Shown in pieces: positions 21,780-34,222 of a stretch of 64,000 nucleotides of DNA. Position 1 is the stretch's first letter, and every line of letters begins with the position of its first letter. Origin of the DNA: Hermodice carunculata (taxonomy: Eukaryota > Annelida > Polychaeta > Eunicida > Amphinomidae); assembly GCA_964020975.1 (NCBI GenBank), contig OZ026625.1, forward strand, positions 37,485,106 through 37,549,105. Reading direction: 5' to 3'. The notes below the pieces were generated by a model. That model was not told the DNA's origin and searched no databases. It saw only the letters and a list, made by a program, of their open reading frames with translations. The translations under genes and the position numbers were made by a program.

Positions 21780-24721
21780 ACATGTTACACTTACAGCAGC
21801 CATCAGTGAGTGCTGCTCTCTAAAAAGTTACACTTGGGCGCATAAAGTACTCACTGTCTAAGTATTAACGGTTCAGGACCCAGCAGTATGTAAAGAGCAA
21901 GGGCTGCTTGTGAAGATGACAATGGGACACACAGACTTCTGTCATCTTTTCCACCACAAGATTTAGGTGTCAATCTTAAGCGGAAATACCATATTGTCCC
22001 TTTTAAGCACCCCTGTTCTCTGAAGCACCCCCCCCTCCCCATGTTTCTGGCATAGAAGTTCAGAAATATTTAAAATTATATATTTCATAATGAAGATTTA
22101 CCAGCTGATGCAGCTAAAATATTCCAAATTTCATCTACAATTTAAACTCATTTCAATCTAATTTGTCAATTAGAGACAAAACCTATCCTAGATTGTCCAA
22201 GCACTTGTCTCTAACTGGCTGAAAGTTATTGTGTGAGAATGAACCTCATTGGTCATACAAGAAAAAGTACTGACATCATGAGAATACAATTTTCTATCCT
22301 GTATTAAGAAACTAAAGAACAACCTCTTAGGTTGAGAGGTGTGGCACCCACTGGGTGCACCAGCCCATCTTCCCAGCTTGATACACATTCCTGGGGACAA
22401 GCTTATAATGCATGCTACATGTGCAATGACATAGCTCAAACTGTGCGTGTACACTGTGCAGACACAGTGGCCCAGCAGGAGGGAACAATTCTGGTTTGTT
22501 ATTTCCGTAGGAAAATGAACAAAGTTGGGTACCGGATAAAACTGTTACTCGATAAAGGAGCCCGGATTAGAAATACACACCAATGGATAGCACCTGTATC
22601 TCCTTCGGCCTCAGGAGATACAGATGCCATCCACCAGTGTATCTTTTGCACCCCGGGCTCCTTCACAGAGTAACTGATAGTATCATGACATCATGGGGAT
22701 ATAACTTTGTATCAACACTGTGCGACATCCCACTGTCCCTGGGCAAGACTGTTCACACATTAGAACCAGAGGACCAAAGCCTGTACTGGGATAGGAAATT
22801 TGCCTGATATCCAGGGCACTTTGAGCAACACATGGCAATAAAATATAGACAGTGAAACCTGTTCTGAGAGAGAGCACTGGGAGGAAAGAGACCACCTGCC
22901 TTTTCAGACCATGTTTACCATGTCAGCTGCGAGGACTACCCACGGGGGGGGGGGGGGGGGGGACGACTTTACCAATTATATAAATTCATACATTTGGCCC
23001 CTTCAACAGTTAACAACATGGGTGGTGGGTGTCCCTGTTGGATCACTTCTAAATTAAATGCTTATCCTACAGTGTAGATACGATCAGCCTAACCAGCAAT
23101 TTTTTAATTCTTTTTTTTTTCCCCCATGATGCTCAAATTTGCCCCAAACAAGAAACAACCAGAAAGTATCTGAGGACCTAGGCTGCTGGTTCTGCAACTT
23201 TAAGCTACACTTTATCCCATTATCCTAGAGGTTTGTCACCAACACAATCTGGCATACATTGTCTGCTGATCAATTATACACGAGATAAGCCTGTGCCAAT
23301 TAGCTGTCAAATGTTAAAAACAGAACAGCATCTGGCCTGGCAGATTCTCCATCCCCGTCCCATAAATCTCCCAAAACGAGGATCCTTCCAGCACACCTGA
23401 AGTGAAGCCTTTGTCATTACCAGTGATGGGGGAGCGGTGATAATGGCACAATGATTATTTAATCCTGGGCCACTAAAAGTACTGACATTTGCAAGCCTCG
23501 CTAGTGCCTAAAAGATGGTCAACAATGATGCTTTCAATCAGTTTAATTCTGTTAACACTCTCCTTCCCCAAACATCTATTTACGCACTGATCAACGTTGA
23601 ATTAACTGAATTAACTGGTCAATTTTTTAATCTTTTTCATGTATTCAGAGGACAACAAAATCAAAAGACAGTTGTGTACACACAGCAAACTCCACCTGGA
23701 GCTCAATGTACTAAAGCTTCAAATATGCTGAAAAGCTACCAACTTTGTCTCACAATAATACTTGGTGGGTTACTGGTCCAGTTGTTGAGCCCTAATGTTG
23801 GTTCCAGAAACAAGCCTCTGGAGACGTGCTTGAGCCATCAGCCCTGCCCTGAGCAAGTGATATATGGGGACATTTTTCTCCTTCTGGTATGCATTGTACC
23901 ACTGGCATTCCTTTTTCCACAAAGCTAATCCTATAAGATTCCGCTAATCTTAAAAGCTAGCCGGGAGTGTTCACTACTACTTAGCACAAACCACTATACC
24001 AGTGGTCAAAATGTTTTCTGCCGAAGCATATTATTCACATATCATGCTGCCACACTTTCTAAGGAAACACAAACCACTTCACAATAAATCATCCTGATAT
24101 ATCAGAACATTCCACAGCAATTTTCAAGAAAACGGGAAAATTTTGGGATTTGATCCCATAAAAAAAAGGGGAATAATGTACATTTACACTGTCTTCAAAT
24201 CTTCCCTAACATACACTTCATGTGGCTTTGGTCCAAAATTATGTTTCCAATATTGAAGATAAAATGTTTGCATTGCTAATTCTTGAGGTAACATAGTGAG
24301 ATGAAGCAAGAGCCTGGTAACATTGGAGCTAAAAGTCTGAAAATTTGAGTTTTCCATTCAAGCCAGCACAATTGAAGCCAACAGACTGGATACCCCCTGC
24401 TTTGCACATAATTGGGTCCTGTGACCTTCAAAATGAGGTCAAGGTCACAAAAATGTAACCACATCACACAAATTAATTTAAAAGGTACCATTAAGATAAA
24501 TTTTATGTGCCCCCCCCAAAAAAAAGCAAACAAATAAACAAGCAAACAAACAAACAAAAACAACAACTTTGTTTTCATGGGGTATAAATATTTGGAAAAC
24601 ACGTTTTGCCTTTATACTGGGGCTCATCAGGTACTAAATAATGGTAGCCAGGAATGCTAAGAGCAGTGTTCCAGGAAACATTCAGTTCTGATTCTTGATG
24701 TACAGTGAAAAAGTTGGTCAC
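21780..24721. other. Betaglycan intron b-c, no other gene found
   Basis: Includes poly-G 22944-22962, an A-rich microsatellite around 24533-24565, and a relatively repeat-poor segment at 23200-23900 containing TGATAATGG and ATTATTTAATC. Open stretches at 22332-22673 and 23515-23928 (plus) show no family similarity that I recognise. Confidence 0.45.
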
Positions 24722-24899
24722 CTTTGCCAACTGTTTTGTAGATGTTGTTGGCCTGTCGCACCTCGGTGAAAGTTGTAACAGCACCATAATGGTTTCTGAC
24801 CCAAGTCATCAATGCCTTTCCCTTAACCGGCAAGTCATCTTTCTTCCTGGTCTTGATGAGCATGCGGCCATCTCGCTGGACTCTGGACTCCCTGGTTAT
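24722..24899 (-). CDS. TGFBR3: Betaglycan exon b: first orphan-domain module
   Basis: 178 nt, entering in phase 0 and leaving in phase 1. The acceptor is CTTTGTTGTAG before ATAACCAGG. The donor AAAG followed by GTGACC is weaker than the others, but it is supported by the phase of exon c and by the identical size of exon e. The 59 codons begin ITRESRVQRDGRMLIKT, then VKGKALMTWVRNHYGAVTTF and TEVRQANNIYKTVGK. The vertebrate match is HLLNWARKEYGAVTSFTELK then IARNIYIKVGED, one of the best-conserved orphan-domain stretches. The unbroken alignment from exon a into exon b shows that no coding exon is missing from the 19.4-kb intron between them. Confidence 0.95.
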
Positions 24900-24985
24900 C
24901 TACAACAAAGACAAAGACTATTGAAACAAATAACAAATATTAGGTTCTTCCTGATCTAAAACCATAAATACGACAAAGAAAGAAA

Positions 24986-25240
24986 AACAAGAGGCCCATA
25001 GGCCTAATGCTCTGCTCGCTACCAAAAAAAATTTCCTGAAATGTATTCCCTCCATGACCTTGCAAACTTTGTCAAGGTCATCTCTATTATGCATTTACCC
25101 CTTGCTCTACTACAGATGAGGAGACATGCCCATAGATCCTTGCTTCTCCTATGCTACAGGCGAGTTTATCTGCCGATTGTAGCACATGCTGAAGCTCAAC
25201 TTTCAGAGCGCATAATTACCAAGATATGGTAACATGGCGC
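24986..25240. repeat. 5' part of an AACAAGAGGCC dispersed repeat
   Basis: It begins ACAAGAGGCCCATAGGCCTA with ATGCTCTGCTC following. The same start is seen at about 35991 (ACAAGAGGCCTATGGGCCA) and, worn, near 60845. CATGACCTTGCAAACTTTGT follows. The element is cut short here. Confidence 0.7.
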
Positions 25241-28200
25241 ATTCTCCTGCAGATGTACAGCATATTAAATGGTTTCCACTACATGTACAACTGTTGAGCA
25301 ATAGCGCCAAAATTATATAAATATTGTGATATCTCTGAAAAAAAAAAAATAACACACACAGATTTTATTCAGTACAGACCATTGTGGAGATTGATTGACC
25401 ATGCATAACGGTGCATGAGTTTCCCGTTTCAACATCAATCGCACGCAGTTTCCACTGTGTATTTCTTTTAGAGGTTACCCAGGAATATTCTCAATGTTTT
25501 CAAAAATATCTACTGTCGACATGTAACTAAATTTCGGTACTTAGGTGACATGAAAACACAGAAGTACCATTGGTTTGAATGAGGGACTCTGTACCGTTGG
25601 CTTGAATGAGGGACTCCACCATGCTTGTTTGTTGAAAGTGCATACTGCGCATGCTTGACTACATGCCTAGACTTGGCAAACTTATTTGCATGACATGTGA
25701 GCCAATCTGCACCAAAGCAGGGCGAGAATCTCATTGCCTTCAATTCTTAGATTTTTACCTAGAAGATAGTACATTTATGCAGGCTGACGATGTTTGGTAG
25801 GTGGAAATAGATAAATTAAGACAATAGGAAAGCAGCAGGATGAGTTCTGATGTTTCCATTTATACCAAACATGCCTGGAACTGGCAAGCGAATAGTGCAA
25901 AGTTTGACCCTTTGAGGCCGCAAGATACGCAATTTTGCTGCTGTTTTATGATTTTTATTAGCAAATGTACCAAAAACAATTGTTGAGATGTTTATTTTGA
26001 TGTCTGTATGAATAAACTGTCACATTTACACAACAAAATCATTTCGGCAGGAAAAACTACACAGACTGATTGACTGGAAATGAGCATACCATGGCTTCAT
26101 TTACGTAAATAAACGTCCATGAGGATGCCCTGAAGATCATGTTTATGGGGCCAGCGATCCCAAGATTAAATTCAGTATGATAGAATATTCAACAACAACA
26201 AAAAAAAAAATGAACAGCAGAGGAGGGTTAATATGCAATATCAAGCTTCCACATGATACACATTTGTGGTACATTTGGTACCATTTGCCTTACTCTTTAT
26301 CAAGATAGTAAATTAAATGTCCTTTTCTAAAGTGCTGAGTGACCTTGAAAAATTGGTCATGGTCATAAAATCATTGGGTCATGGTGACCAAAAAAGTAGG
26401 TCATCAAATACAGCTTTATATACAATGTACTCATGTGCAATTTTGATCTGCAGGCTCAACACTCTTTGCCATTGATGTCCAAACGCCCTACCATTACAAA
26501 ATCATCTATTCCCAGTGCATAAAATTGATGGTCGCCCAGTCGACCGAGTCAATTAAATTACTGTGTGGGCGATCCAATTGTTTGATCAAGTCGACCAGGT
26601 GGTCGAGTTAAAAAAATCAGAAGTCACTTCTGATTTTTTTCTAGTCTGCTTCTGATTGTTATTGATATTCTATGTTGGGAATAAGAAATATTTACAAGAA
26701 TAATCCTGTGCATTGTCTTTGCTGTATATGTTCTTTGTTGGACTATCTGACAGCATGAGCGTCATTCATATGACTTTTTAAGTGGCTGATTCAAAGCCGT
26801 CTCAAATTCCTGGTGTTGTTTATTTACATACAAGGATGCACATTTTATTGTAGAGAAACATCAATTCTCCCCGATGGCTATTTCGATTTTGCGTTAAAAA
26901 TGAATATTTTCCTTCCTCGATGATTAAAATTAATGATTGGCCGTTGTTTGTGACAATTTGCATGATGCAACTTTGCAAAAATAGGGTGATTTCATCGTCG
27001 TGGTCTCGATCTTTCTTTCATCTACCCGCCATGTTCTTCACATTGTCAAAATGCTGAGAACCTTGTCTATTTTAAGAGCAAGCTCTCCGATTGGCTGAAA
27101 CAAAAGTATTTTAGAGGAAACCCCACCAAAACTGCTTCTATTTCAAACAGATATGTCATTATTTTAGTCGGAAACTACCGAAGACGATTCTCCAGAATAT
27201 TCTAGGTCAGTCAGCGGGGCCCAGAATTGATCACATGGTGTTCGCCATCCAATCAAATGCGTCGTTTTTCTACATGATGTTTTACTCGGGAGTACTCGCT
27301 ACCTGGTGTTGTGAAGTCTGACTTGAAGGATGGGCGACATTTGTATACACACAAATGACGATTACGGACAATTTATTCAAGCAAGAAACAAAATTTAACG
27401 CTGATAATTGATCACAATGATAACATACATCCAGTCTTTGCGTACAATAGAGCAGAAGGTCCAATTTTTTTCACGGAAAGAGTTAAATATGCCAGAAGCA
27501 GGTAAACATGGCTCGGATGAAAATACCGCTGCTGCATGTGTTGGTCATGTTGACAGTTTATCAGTGACTGGGGTAAAGTGGGTTTATCAACTATTTACTG
27601 CAGCAACAAACAAACTTGACCACTATAATTTAATGACAACTATGACACACAACTGATCTTTAGAAAAAATTTAAGAGGAACGATCATTCGTGACGCAACC
27701 GAAGGAAAATGCACGGACAAGTGCCAATGCAATTGTATTCACACAGGCTTGACCGTTTTGATCAATTCGTGATTGGGATCGATATATTCACTTTGTTAGT
27801 GTGTAAGGCACAAGTTTTTCTTTAAATTGACAAGGAAACCACATAGAAATGCAGAGAAAGTCACTCTCAACAAAAGTCATCTTGATAATTTTGCATGAAC
27901 TGCAAAAATTAAAAAGTTATGGCACTTTTACGCACGCAAGTCACATGTGGCGCAACAAAACAAAAAATGTCCAGTGGCTAGCTGTGCCAGATCCGAAAAC
28001 TGTCCAGTGTGCTTGGGGGTTAAACGTTCAAAAGACCCCCAAGGCGCAGATTCAAACTAGTGACGAGAAGAAGGCCTAGCAGCGGGACCATGCAGTCTGA
28101 GTGAAAGTCTAGCTGGCAGCAGGATACTCCGAGAGTTAACTGAAGTTGTGAACAGTGCATATTCGCTCAATAACTGCCACTTTCGTTCAAGACTGACCCT

Positions 28201-28430
28201 CTTTCCCTTACTTATCCATTGGTAAATATTGCATTCACAATGTGGCAAAAATATCCTGAGATGCCACCAGAGAGCACCTAGATTTCAATTTTTTTTGGGG
28301 GGGCATGCCCTTCGACACTCGCAATATCAGAATTCTGGACCATTAAGTACTGAGCTGGTCCACTTCATATTAAAACTTACTGGCCCAGCTGGACCAGTAA
28401 GTTTTCTGTACTGTTTTATGCACTGTATTC
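25241..28430. other. Intron with a CpG-richer unique segment
   Basis: 26222-26520 is a fragment of the ~760-bp dispersed repeat (CTTCCACATGATACACATTT). 26611-26639 is a perfect 14-bp inverted repeat (AAAAAATCAGAAGT, one base, then its complement). 26900-28150 is less repetitive and richer in CG than the neighbourhood, and contains a weak first-exon candidate (27489-27572). Confidence 0.45.
27489..27572 (+). CDS. Candidate first coding exon, unknown product
   Basis: An ATG at 27489 opens 28 codons (MPEAGKHGSDENTAAACVGH, then VDSLSVTG) ending at GTGACTGGG followed by GTAAAG, a usable donor in phase 0. The segment lies in CG-richer, low-repeat DNA inside the large betaglycan intron, on the opposite strand. 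I do not recognise the peptide, and I found no second exon. A nested gene, a non-coding transcript or chance are all possible. Confidence 0.2.
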
Positions 28431-28434
28431 CTAT

Positions 28435-29717
28435 TCCAACTTAATAGGTATGGCGACCTCACAGAAATAGGTCAAAGTCACTGACATTACATGACACACT
28501 AGCGTTAGACATGATCTATACATCCTATAAATTTGGAATGTTTAATTCAATCATATTTCAAGATGGAATCTTTGATCTTTCAAGACATTTTACTTCATTA
28601 TTTCCATCAAATTATAGGTGGCGCCACTAGTATTACCAGCAACTGAGATTTTGCCCTCTTACAAAATTGCACTTAATTTCATAAAGATCCACCAAAAAAA
28701 ATTAAGGATGCGGAAATGGTCACAAGATTTTTACATTTTGGCCTATATTACATAATGCTATAGGTCACGCCACCAACAATGATGTCGACATAGATTTTTG
28801 TACACCTGATAAGCCCTTAAAGTTACAGGGGAATAACTCGAAAACTGTGGGGTGCAGAGTATTCACAAATTGATCCCTATATATAAACTGGCCATTTGAC
28901 CTTGACCTGAAACTCAGATTGAATAAAAATTGCTAATATTCAAAATGTGCACCCCACATCAAGCTTTCCATACATGGTCTGTTTAAAATCAGATAACTTT
29001 TTGAGTTATTGAAGCAAAATATTAAACTTGGACAAGCACAAGTCCATAATCATTAGGTCAGGGTGACCCAAAAAGCAGGTCAGCAAGTACAGTTTTAAGT
29101 ACAATGTAATCAAGTGCAATTTTATTCTGGAGGCTTGATTCTCTTTGCCATTGATGTCCAAGCTACACCCTGCCATTACAAAATCACCTCTTTCAACTTC
29201 ACAGGACTGGTGACCTGATAAAAATAGGTCAAGGTCAATTATATTACATAACATGTTACCATTCGACAGGGTCTATATATTCTATAAATTTGGAAAGGCT
29301 TAATCCAATTACTTTTTAAGATATGAAATTTTATATCTTTACACACATTTCGGTTCATAATTTCTGTCAAATTATATGTGGAGCGCCCAGTATCATAAGC
29401 AACTAAGACTGACCTCCACAATCCCACTAAATTTCATGAAGATCTGTCAAACATTCAGGACGCTAGAGCAGTCACAAGCTTTTCACATTTTGGCTCATAT
29501 ATTACATAATACTGCAGGTGGAGCCACCAATATCAAACTCAACCTAGAATTTTATACACTTCGTAAGTCCTGAAAGTTACATGGGGCTATCTTAAAAACT
29601 GTGCACTGTATCGCGCTCGCAAGCTAAAAGTTTATGGATGGCCAGGTGGACAGAAGGACGGATAGATGGACAGACAAGAGTGACTGCATAAAGTCACCTT
29701 CTGTCATCAGAGCTAAA
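28435..29717. repeat. ~760-bp dispersed repeat, tandem dimer
   Basis: GACCTCACAGAAATAGGTCA at about 28452 recurs, diverged, at about 29214, giving a ~760-bp period. Each monomer has ATCAAATTATAGGTGGCGCC and TTCATAAAGATCCA words. The right end reads CAGAGCTAAAAATGG after GGACAGACA-type words. Related copies: 26222-26520, 35991-36858 (single) and 60840-62310 (dimer). Confidence 0.85.
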
Positions 29718-32700
29718 AATGGACAATAATAGGTAAGGTCAAGATCAACTGGTTCATGTGGGTTCTCAGTAACAGGCTCTGCAGGCAGGTGGGCCAGGTA
29801 TGTGCATTCCTATTGTATTTTCACCTATGTAATTTTAAAACCACTCTACCTTGAAACATCAAATTTCTTGTGGTAAATCGTTGTATTTACAATGTGGTTC
29901 AAATACTTCTGTAAATTTGATAACATTCTCTGTAAAACTATTCAACTTATTGAATGTTACTTTAACAGTCTTATGGGAACACACACCTATAGCTCATGAG
30001 AATTATGTGTATTGGATTGTGTATTCAGCCAAATACACATAAAATTATTAACTGTGACTTCTATTAAACTTTTATAATCCACTGCCATTCTACTGCATTT
30101 TACCCATATTAGAAAGGGAAAGGAAAACTGTATCTTTGGGCACCTTGGAAAAGTGAAAGGACCTCAGCATGACATGAAACTTGCAAGTCTTCTGTATTTT
30201 GCTTAACCATTTCCCACTTCAATTAACACTATGTTTGACTCAGTCAGCAGCTTTCTTTATATGGGCTGGTACTATGCTGATTCAAATTGTTTTTGATGAC
30301 TGTTGCAATGAGACAACATTGGCATGGATGACATTTGATCACCAGTCAATTTTGGCACTTCAAACAAGAAAGGGCTTATGAACAAAGATTAATTTAGGCC
30401 CATCCACAACACTTAGACATTGTGAAGTCCATGCTCACCACAGTTTTTCTTTTTTTTTTTTTTTTTCGCACGACATTTTTTTTTTGCAAGACATGGTCAA
30501 ATGTCTTGCTGTGGAACAGTTTGTCTCTGACAAGCAGACTGATATAAGAGCACAGAAAAAAAAAAATCACATTAATGGACCTGTGACCTTTAGAACTGGA
30601 TCAAGGTCACCGAGATGGAATCCCACCCCAGGTATTACCCAGATACATTTTCTTCCAAGTTTCACAAAGTTTTGTTCAGTTCTTCAGAAGTTATCATATG
30701 AAAACCTATTTCACATCCATGACCCTAGGTCTTACCAGTAAAAATAATCCCACCAAGTTTTGCTTAGTTCTTGAGTAGTTATTGAACAGAAAATGATTTT
30801 AAATAAGTGGCCCTATGGTCTTGGGATTAAAGGAAGGTCACCCAATAGGATACAAGCACACGTTTCTCCTAGGTACGAATTTCTATCAAGTTTCACGAAT
30901 TTTCATTGTGTTCTTCAAGAACTTCCGCAGAGAAACCAAAAGCGTTGCAGAGCAGAAACATGAAGCAAAAGAAACAGGAGAAAACAGGCAATAAAACAAT
31001 ATGTCTCGTGGGTTCCACAGGACACACAAAGATCGAACACTTATTTTGATACACTGGGCATGTGGTTCTTTGTTGTTTATAAGCAAACAATACATAAATG
31101 TTGACAACCAAAGTATTGGCCCATATTATGGGGTATGGAATAAGCAGGTCTAATGATAACGGGTGATTGTGCCTTGTTTGTATCATATGAAATCAGGGGA
31201 TGTCTTTTGCAAAAGTGATTTAGTTATGAAGCATGCACATATTTCGCATGAAAGAAACAGATGTTTATGCATTGTACAGTGATTTAGGCCTCACAGACAA
31301 GCATGGTGACTAAAGTCTATCTGTGTGCCAATTTTGTAGAAAAAGGTCAAGTTTTTGTGCTAAAAGGTGGGCTCCCCCACAACTCTGACAGTCATTTTAC
31401 ACATCATATCAACCAAGGGGTAATCTTACTGAAATGAACCTGTGACAAAGGTCACGTCCATTCTCAATTGAAGCTCACAGCCTAAAATCCATACACACAC
31501 TGACATTTCTCCACAAAGATACCATCATCAATACAAAAGACAAGTGTAGTAAAGCTTACTATGCTGCTATAGTGCACAATCACAAAGACAGCCGGGGCCA
31601 CTTTTTATCAAGAGGATGACCCTGGATGTCATTGCTGTCATTATGTGAGATTAACAGTCCATGAAAACCAACAGCCACTGAAGCAGTTACTTCACAATAT
31701 CAGGTGGCGTTTTTGTCGACTGAACCCCTGTGTTGCCCAGGTGTTGACCTCAGCCAAAGGTCACAAGTTCAGGTCGTCGGCATACTCATTAGTCGGTCAT
31801 AAAAATGCTGATTCCCTTTTTTCTGAAAGCTGTTTTTTGTTGATAATTCCTTGCTGGGTAAAGGCAGCAAACCTTCCCTCTCATTAACACTCAGGCAGAT
31901 TTTATTTTGCTGATAATTTTGTTTTATGGCTTTTTAATAAAACTTATCCTGATATATCACTGTTATCAGTGATAAGAATTTAAATCATGATCAATTCTGA
32001 TCAAAAGAATAAACACTAACCTCCATAAAAGAAAAATCTAGGCCTTAAATTTTCCCACCAGGAGACAAACTACAGCCATGTTTGTTATCAAGCTTTTACC
32101 ATAAAGTTATATTTTGGTGAAACACCCAATGATTTTACTCCCACCTCCCAGCCTAGATAATACTTTATTAAACCATGTAATTGACCAAACGGAAACAAGA
32201 CAGGGCATATTTTAGTGACAATATAATTGTAAACAATTTAGGCAGAGATCTTTTTTAAATAAATTATTGCTGTATCTAAACATCCAATACTTGATATGTA
32301 TGCAAATGAGGGTATTAATATCATAATTTGATAAACTTCAAATCATCATGGTACGGTTCCTTAACTTTTTAATAGCAAATATTAATATACTTTTTGCTGT
32401 TACTTTTCTACTTGTCCACACATGTTCAGATCAAGTCAACAGTAAACAAATTAATCTAATTTATATAACAGATCATCTGAAAATTCATATGCCCTTTTTT
32501 TGAAAACATACAAATACATTAATTGGAAAATTGATCTAAATGATCACCAGTTTATCCACGCATCTTTTAGGTTGCTTCAATTTGCAGTGAAATCCATCAC
32601 CCCCAAATCTATAGATATCAAGCCACAGAGAAGCTAGAATACAGATTACTACACAGACACCAAAAAGATGTCTCCACTTTTCGCAGAGGCATGACAACGA

Positions 32701-33234
32701 CCATACAACAACACACCAGTGCCCAGTCCTCTATTTTCGCCTTTCTTGTTCAAAACTTCGCTCCTGCTTCAAAGATACAAAAGAGCTGAACATAAAAATG
32801 TCAACCGAGAGCTATCTCTGAAATTAATTTCCTGAGCCTGACAATCAAGATCTTTTCCATGTTGACTATATGTTTTATACACAATCAACTCAGCGATACA
32901 TCTCCCTTCAACATATGCAGACTGACAGAGAAGTTATGGCAGTATAACCACTTAACAGAAGCATACTCAGAATCGTAAAATTTTATTCCAATGCTGCAAC
33001 CACTCAAGTGTGGAGAGCACAATGATGAGCAAACGCATAAATGGAGGACGGCCGAGGCAAACAAAGTCTTTAATCTACACCTGACCTATTGTGGCGATGA
33101 TTTAACATCCTGATAACCAAATAGAGTTTGGCTTGGGACATGCAGTGACACATGTTCCCTGGATGAAATGTGTACAAGGCTTTGTTAAGGAGAGATGTTC
33201 CCCAAGTAGTACCTTTATAATAAGGGTGATTTAC
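29718..33234. other. Intron; repeats on the left, repeat-poor island on the right
   Basis: 30446-30470 is T-rich, and 30590-31010 is a dispersed repeat ending near ACAATATGTCTCGTGGGTTC. From about 31.3 to 33.2 kb I see no repeat family, which is unusual here. No coding exon of betaglycan is expected in this intron, so this island could be regulatory; that is inference. Confidence 0.4.
30203..30378. mobile_element. Family A MITE, internally shortened
   Basis: It starts TTAACCATTTCCCACTTCAA and contains GACTCAGTCAGCAGCTTTCT and GATGACATTTGATCACCAGT, ending CAAACAAGAAAGGGC. The second hairpin arm is missing. Confidence 0.7.
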
Positions 33235-33365
33235 CCTGATTTATGTGCAGCTCTCCACAGCCAACATTTAACATGCTGGGGGTGACCCTGACTCCTCCAC
33301 AATACTTGAGCACGTAGTTCACCAGTAGCCTCAGGTACTCTTTCCCAACTCCGCCAGGTGGGTAT
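33235..33365 (-). CDS. Orphan exon candidate, unknown product
   Basis: 131 nt with a good acceptor (AATCTAATCTTAG before ATACCCACC) and a fair donor (AATCAGG followed by GTAAAT). In the frame from 33364 the 43 codons include YPPGGVGKEYLRLLVNYVLK, then YCGGVRVTPSMLNVGCGELH. It is richer in G+C than its surroundings and protein-like in composition. Its phases (2 in, 1 out) cannot be inserted into the phase-0 intron between betaglycan exons a and b, so it is not a simple cassette exon of that gene. I do not recognise the peptide. A nested minus-strand gene, a relic or chance remain possible. Confidence 0.3.
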
Positions 33366-33976
33366 CTAAGATTAGATTGGCATTTTCCGCCAAAACCAGT
33401 GTTCCCTATATCCATGATGGAAACAGCATAATGCATAAATATACATTATTTTTTTAATTTGTCCCGAACCATTGCTGCAATCATTAGTTCAAGGTCTTCT
33501 GCACATAGCCTTGTTCTGACTGGCGGAGATTTACTATGCAAAAGTTACAATGTGTTCATAACTAACTTTAAGTTACATTGTCCTGTCACAAAGGGAGTGG
33601 TTTAACTTTGAGAACAAAACCATTCTGGCAACATGATGCTGCAGGAAGACTAACTTTCTTCAGTCGGCTGGGAAACCACTTCAATCAAAGACTACCCTGA
33701 ATTTGTCACATTCCCAACTGCCACATTTTCTATGTTATTTGGCCGATTTTAAGATGCAACCTTCCTTTTTTTTTTCACCTTTATTGATAAGAATAAAACT
33801 AACCTCATGGCTTTTCTTGGTGCAAGTTGGATGCAATGTGCCCAACCTATGCAAAGGAAAGCAACTGACCAGGGGCATGCCATCATAATAGGTTTTATCT
33901 ATAATCTGCCCCAAAAATGTTTCCTATTAACATGAAATTCAAGTAAAACAATTACAATCTGGCACTTTGGGATGAC

Positions 33977-34222
33977 GTAACTCTTTCAGTGCCAATCACG
34001 TCTTAAGTCGATCTACTAAAGTCAAACTAGTCTGAATTATCATTAGGATCTCAGACTCATATTCCTCTTAAAAAGACCTTTTATTCAAGTACCAGCATGC
34101 CTCTAGTTCCAGAGAAAACAACCCAGGTCAACAGACTCTTCTCAGCACGCATTGGGATTGCACCCAATGCACACTGAGAAAAGCTGTTGACTCAGTGCAA
34201 AATTTGGCACTTAAAGAGTTAA
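33977..34222. mobile_element. TTAA-type MITE, family B
   Basis: It runs from GTAACTCTTTCAGTGCCAAT to TTTGGCACTTAAAGAGTTAA. The hairpin is AACAGACTCTTCTCAGCACG / GCACACTGAGAAAAGCTGTT around GGGATTGCACCC. A worn, related fragment lies just to the left (about 33800-33970). Confidence 0.88.

Noticed and set aside
22332-22673. 113-codon plus-strand open frame
   Set aside because: No recognisable domain; includes palindromic repeat words (ATCTCC...GGAGAT). Likely chance in intron.
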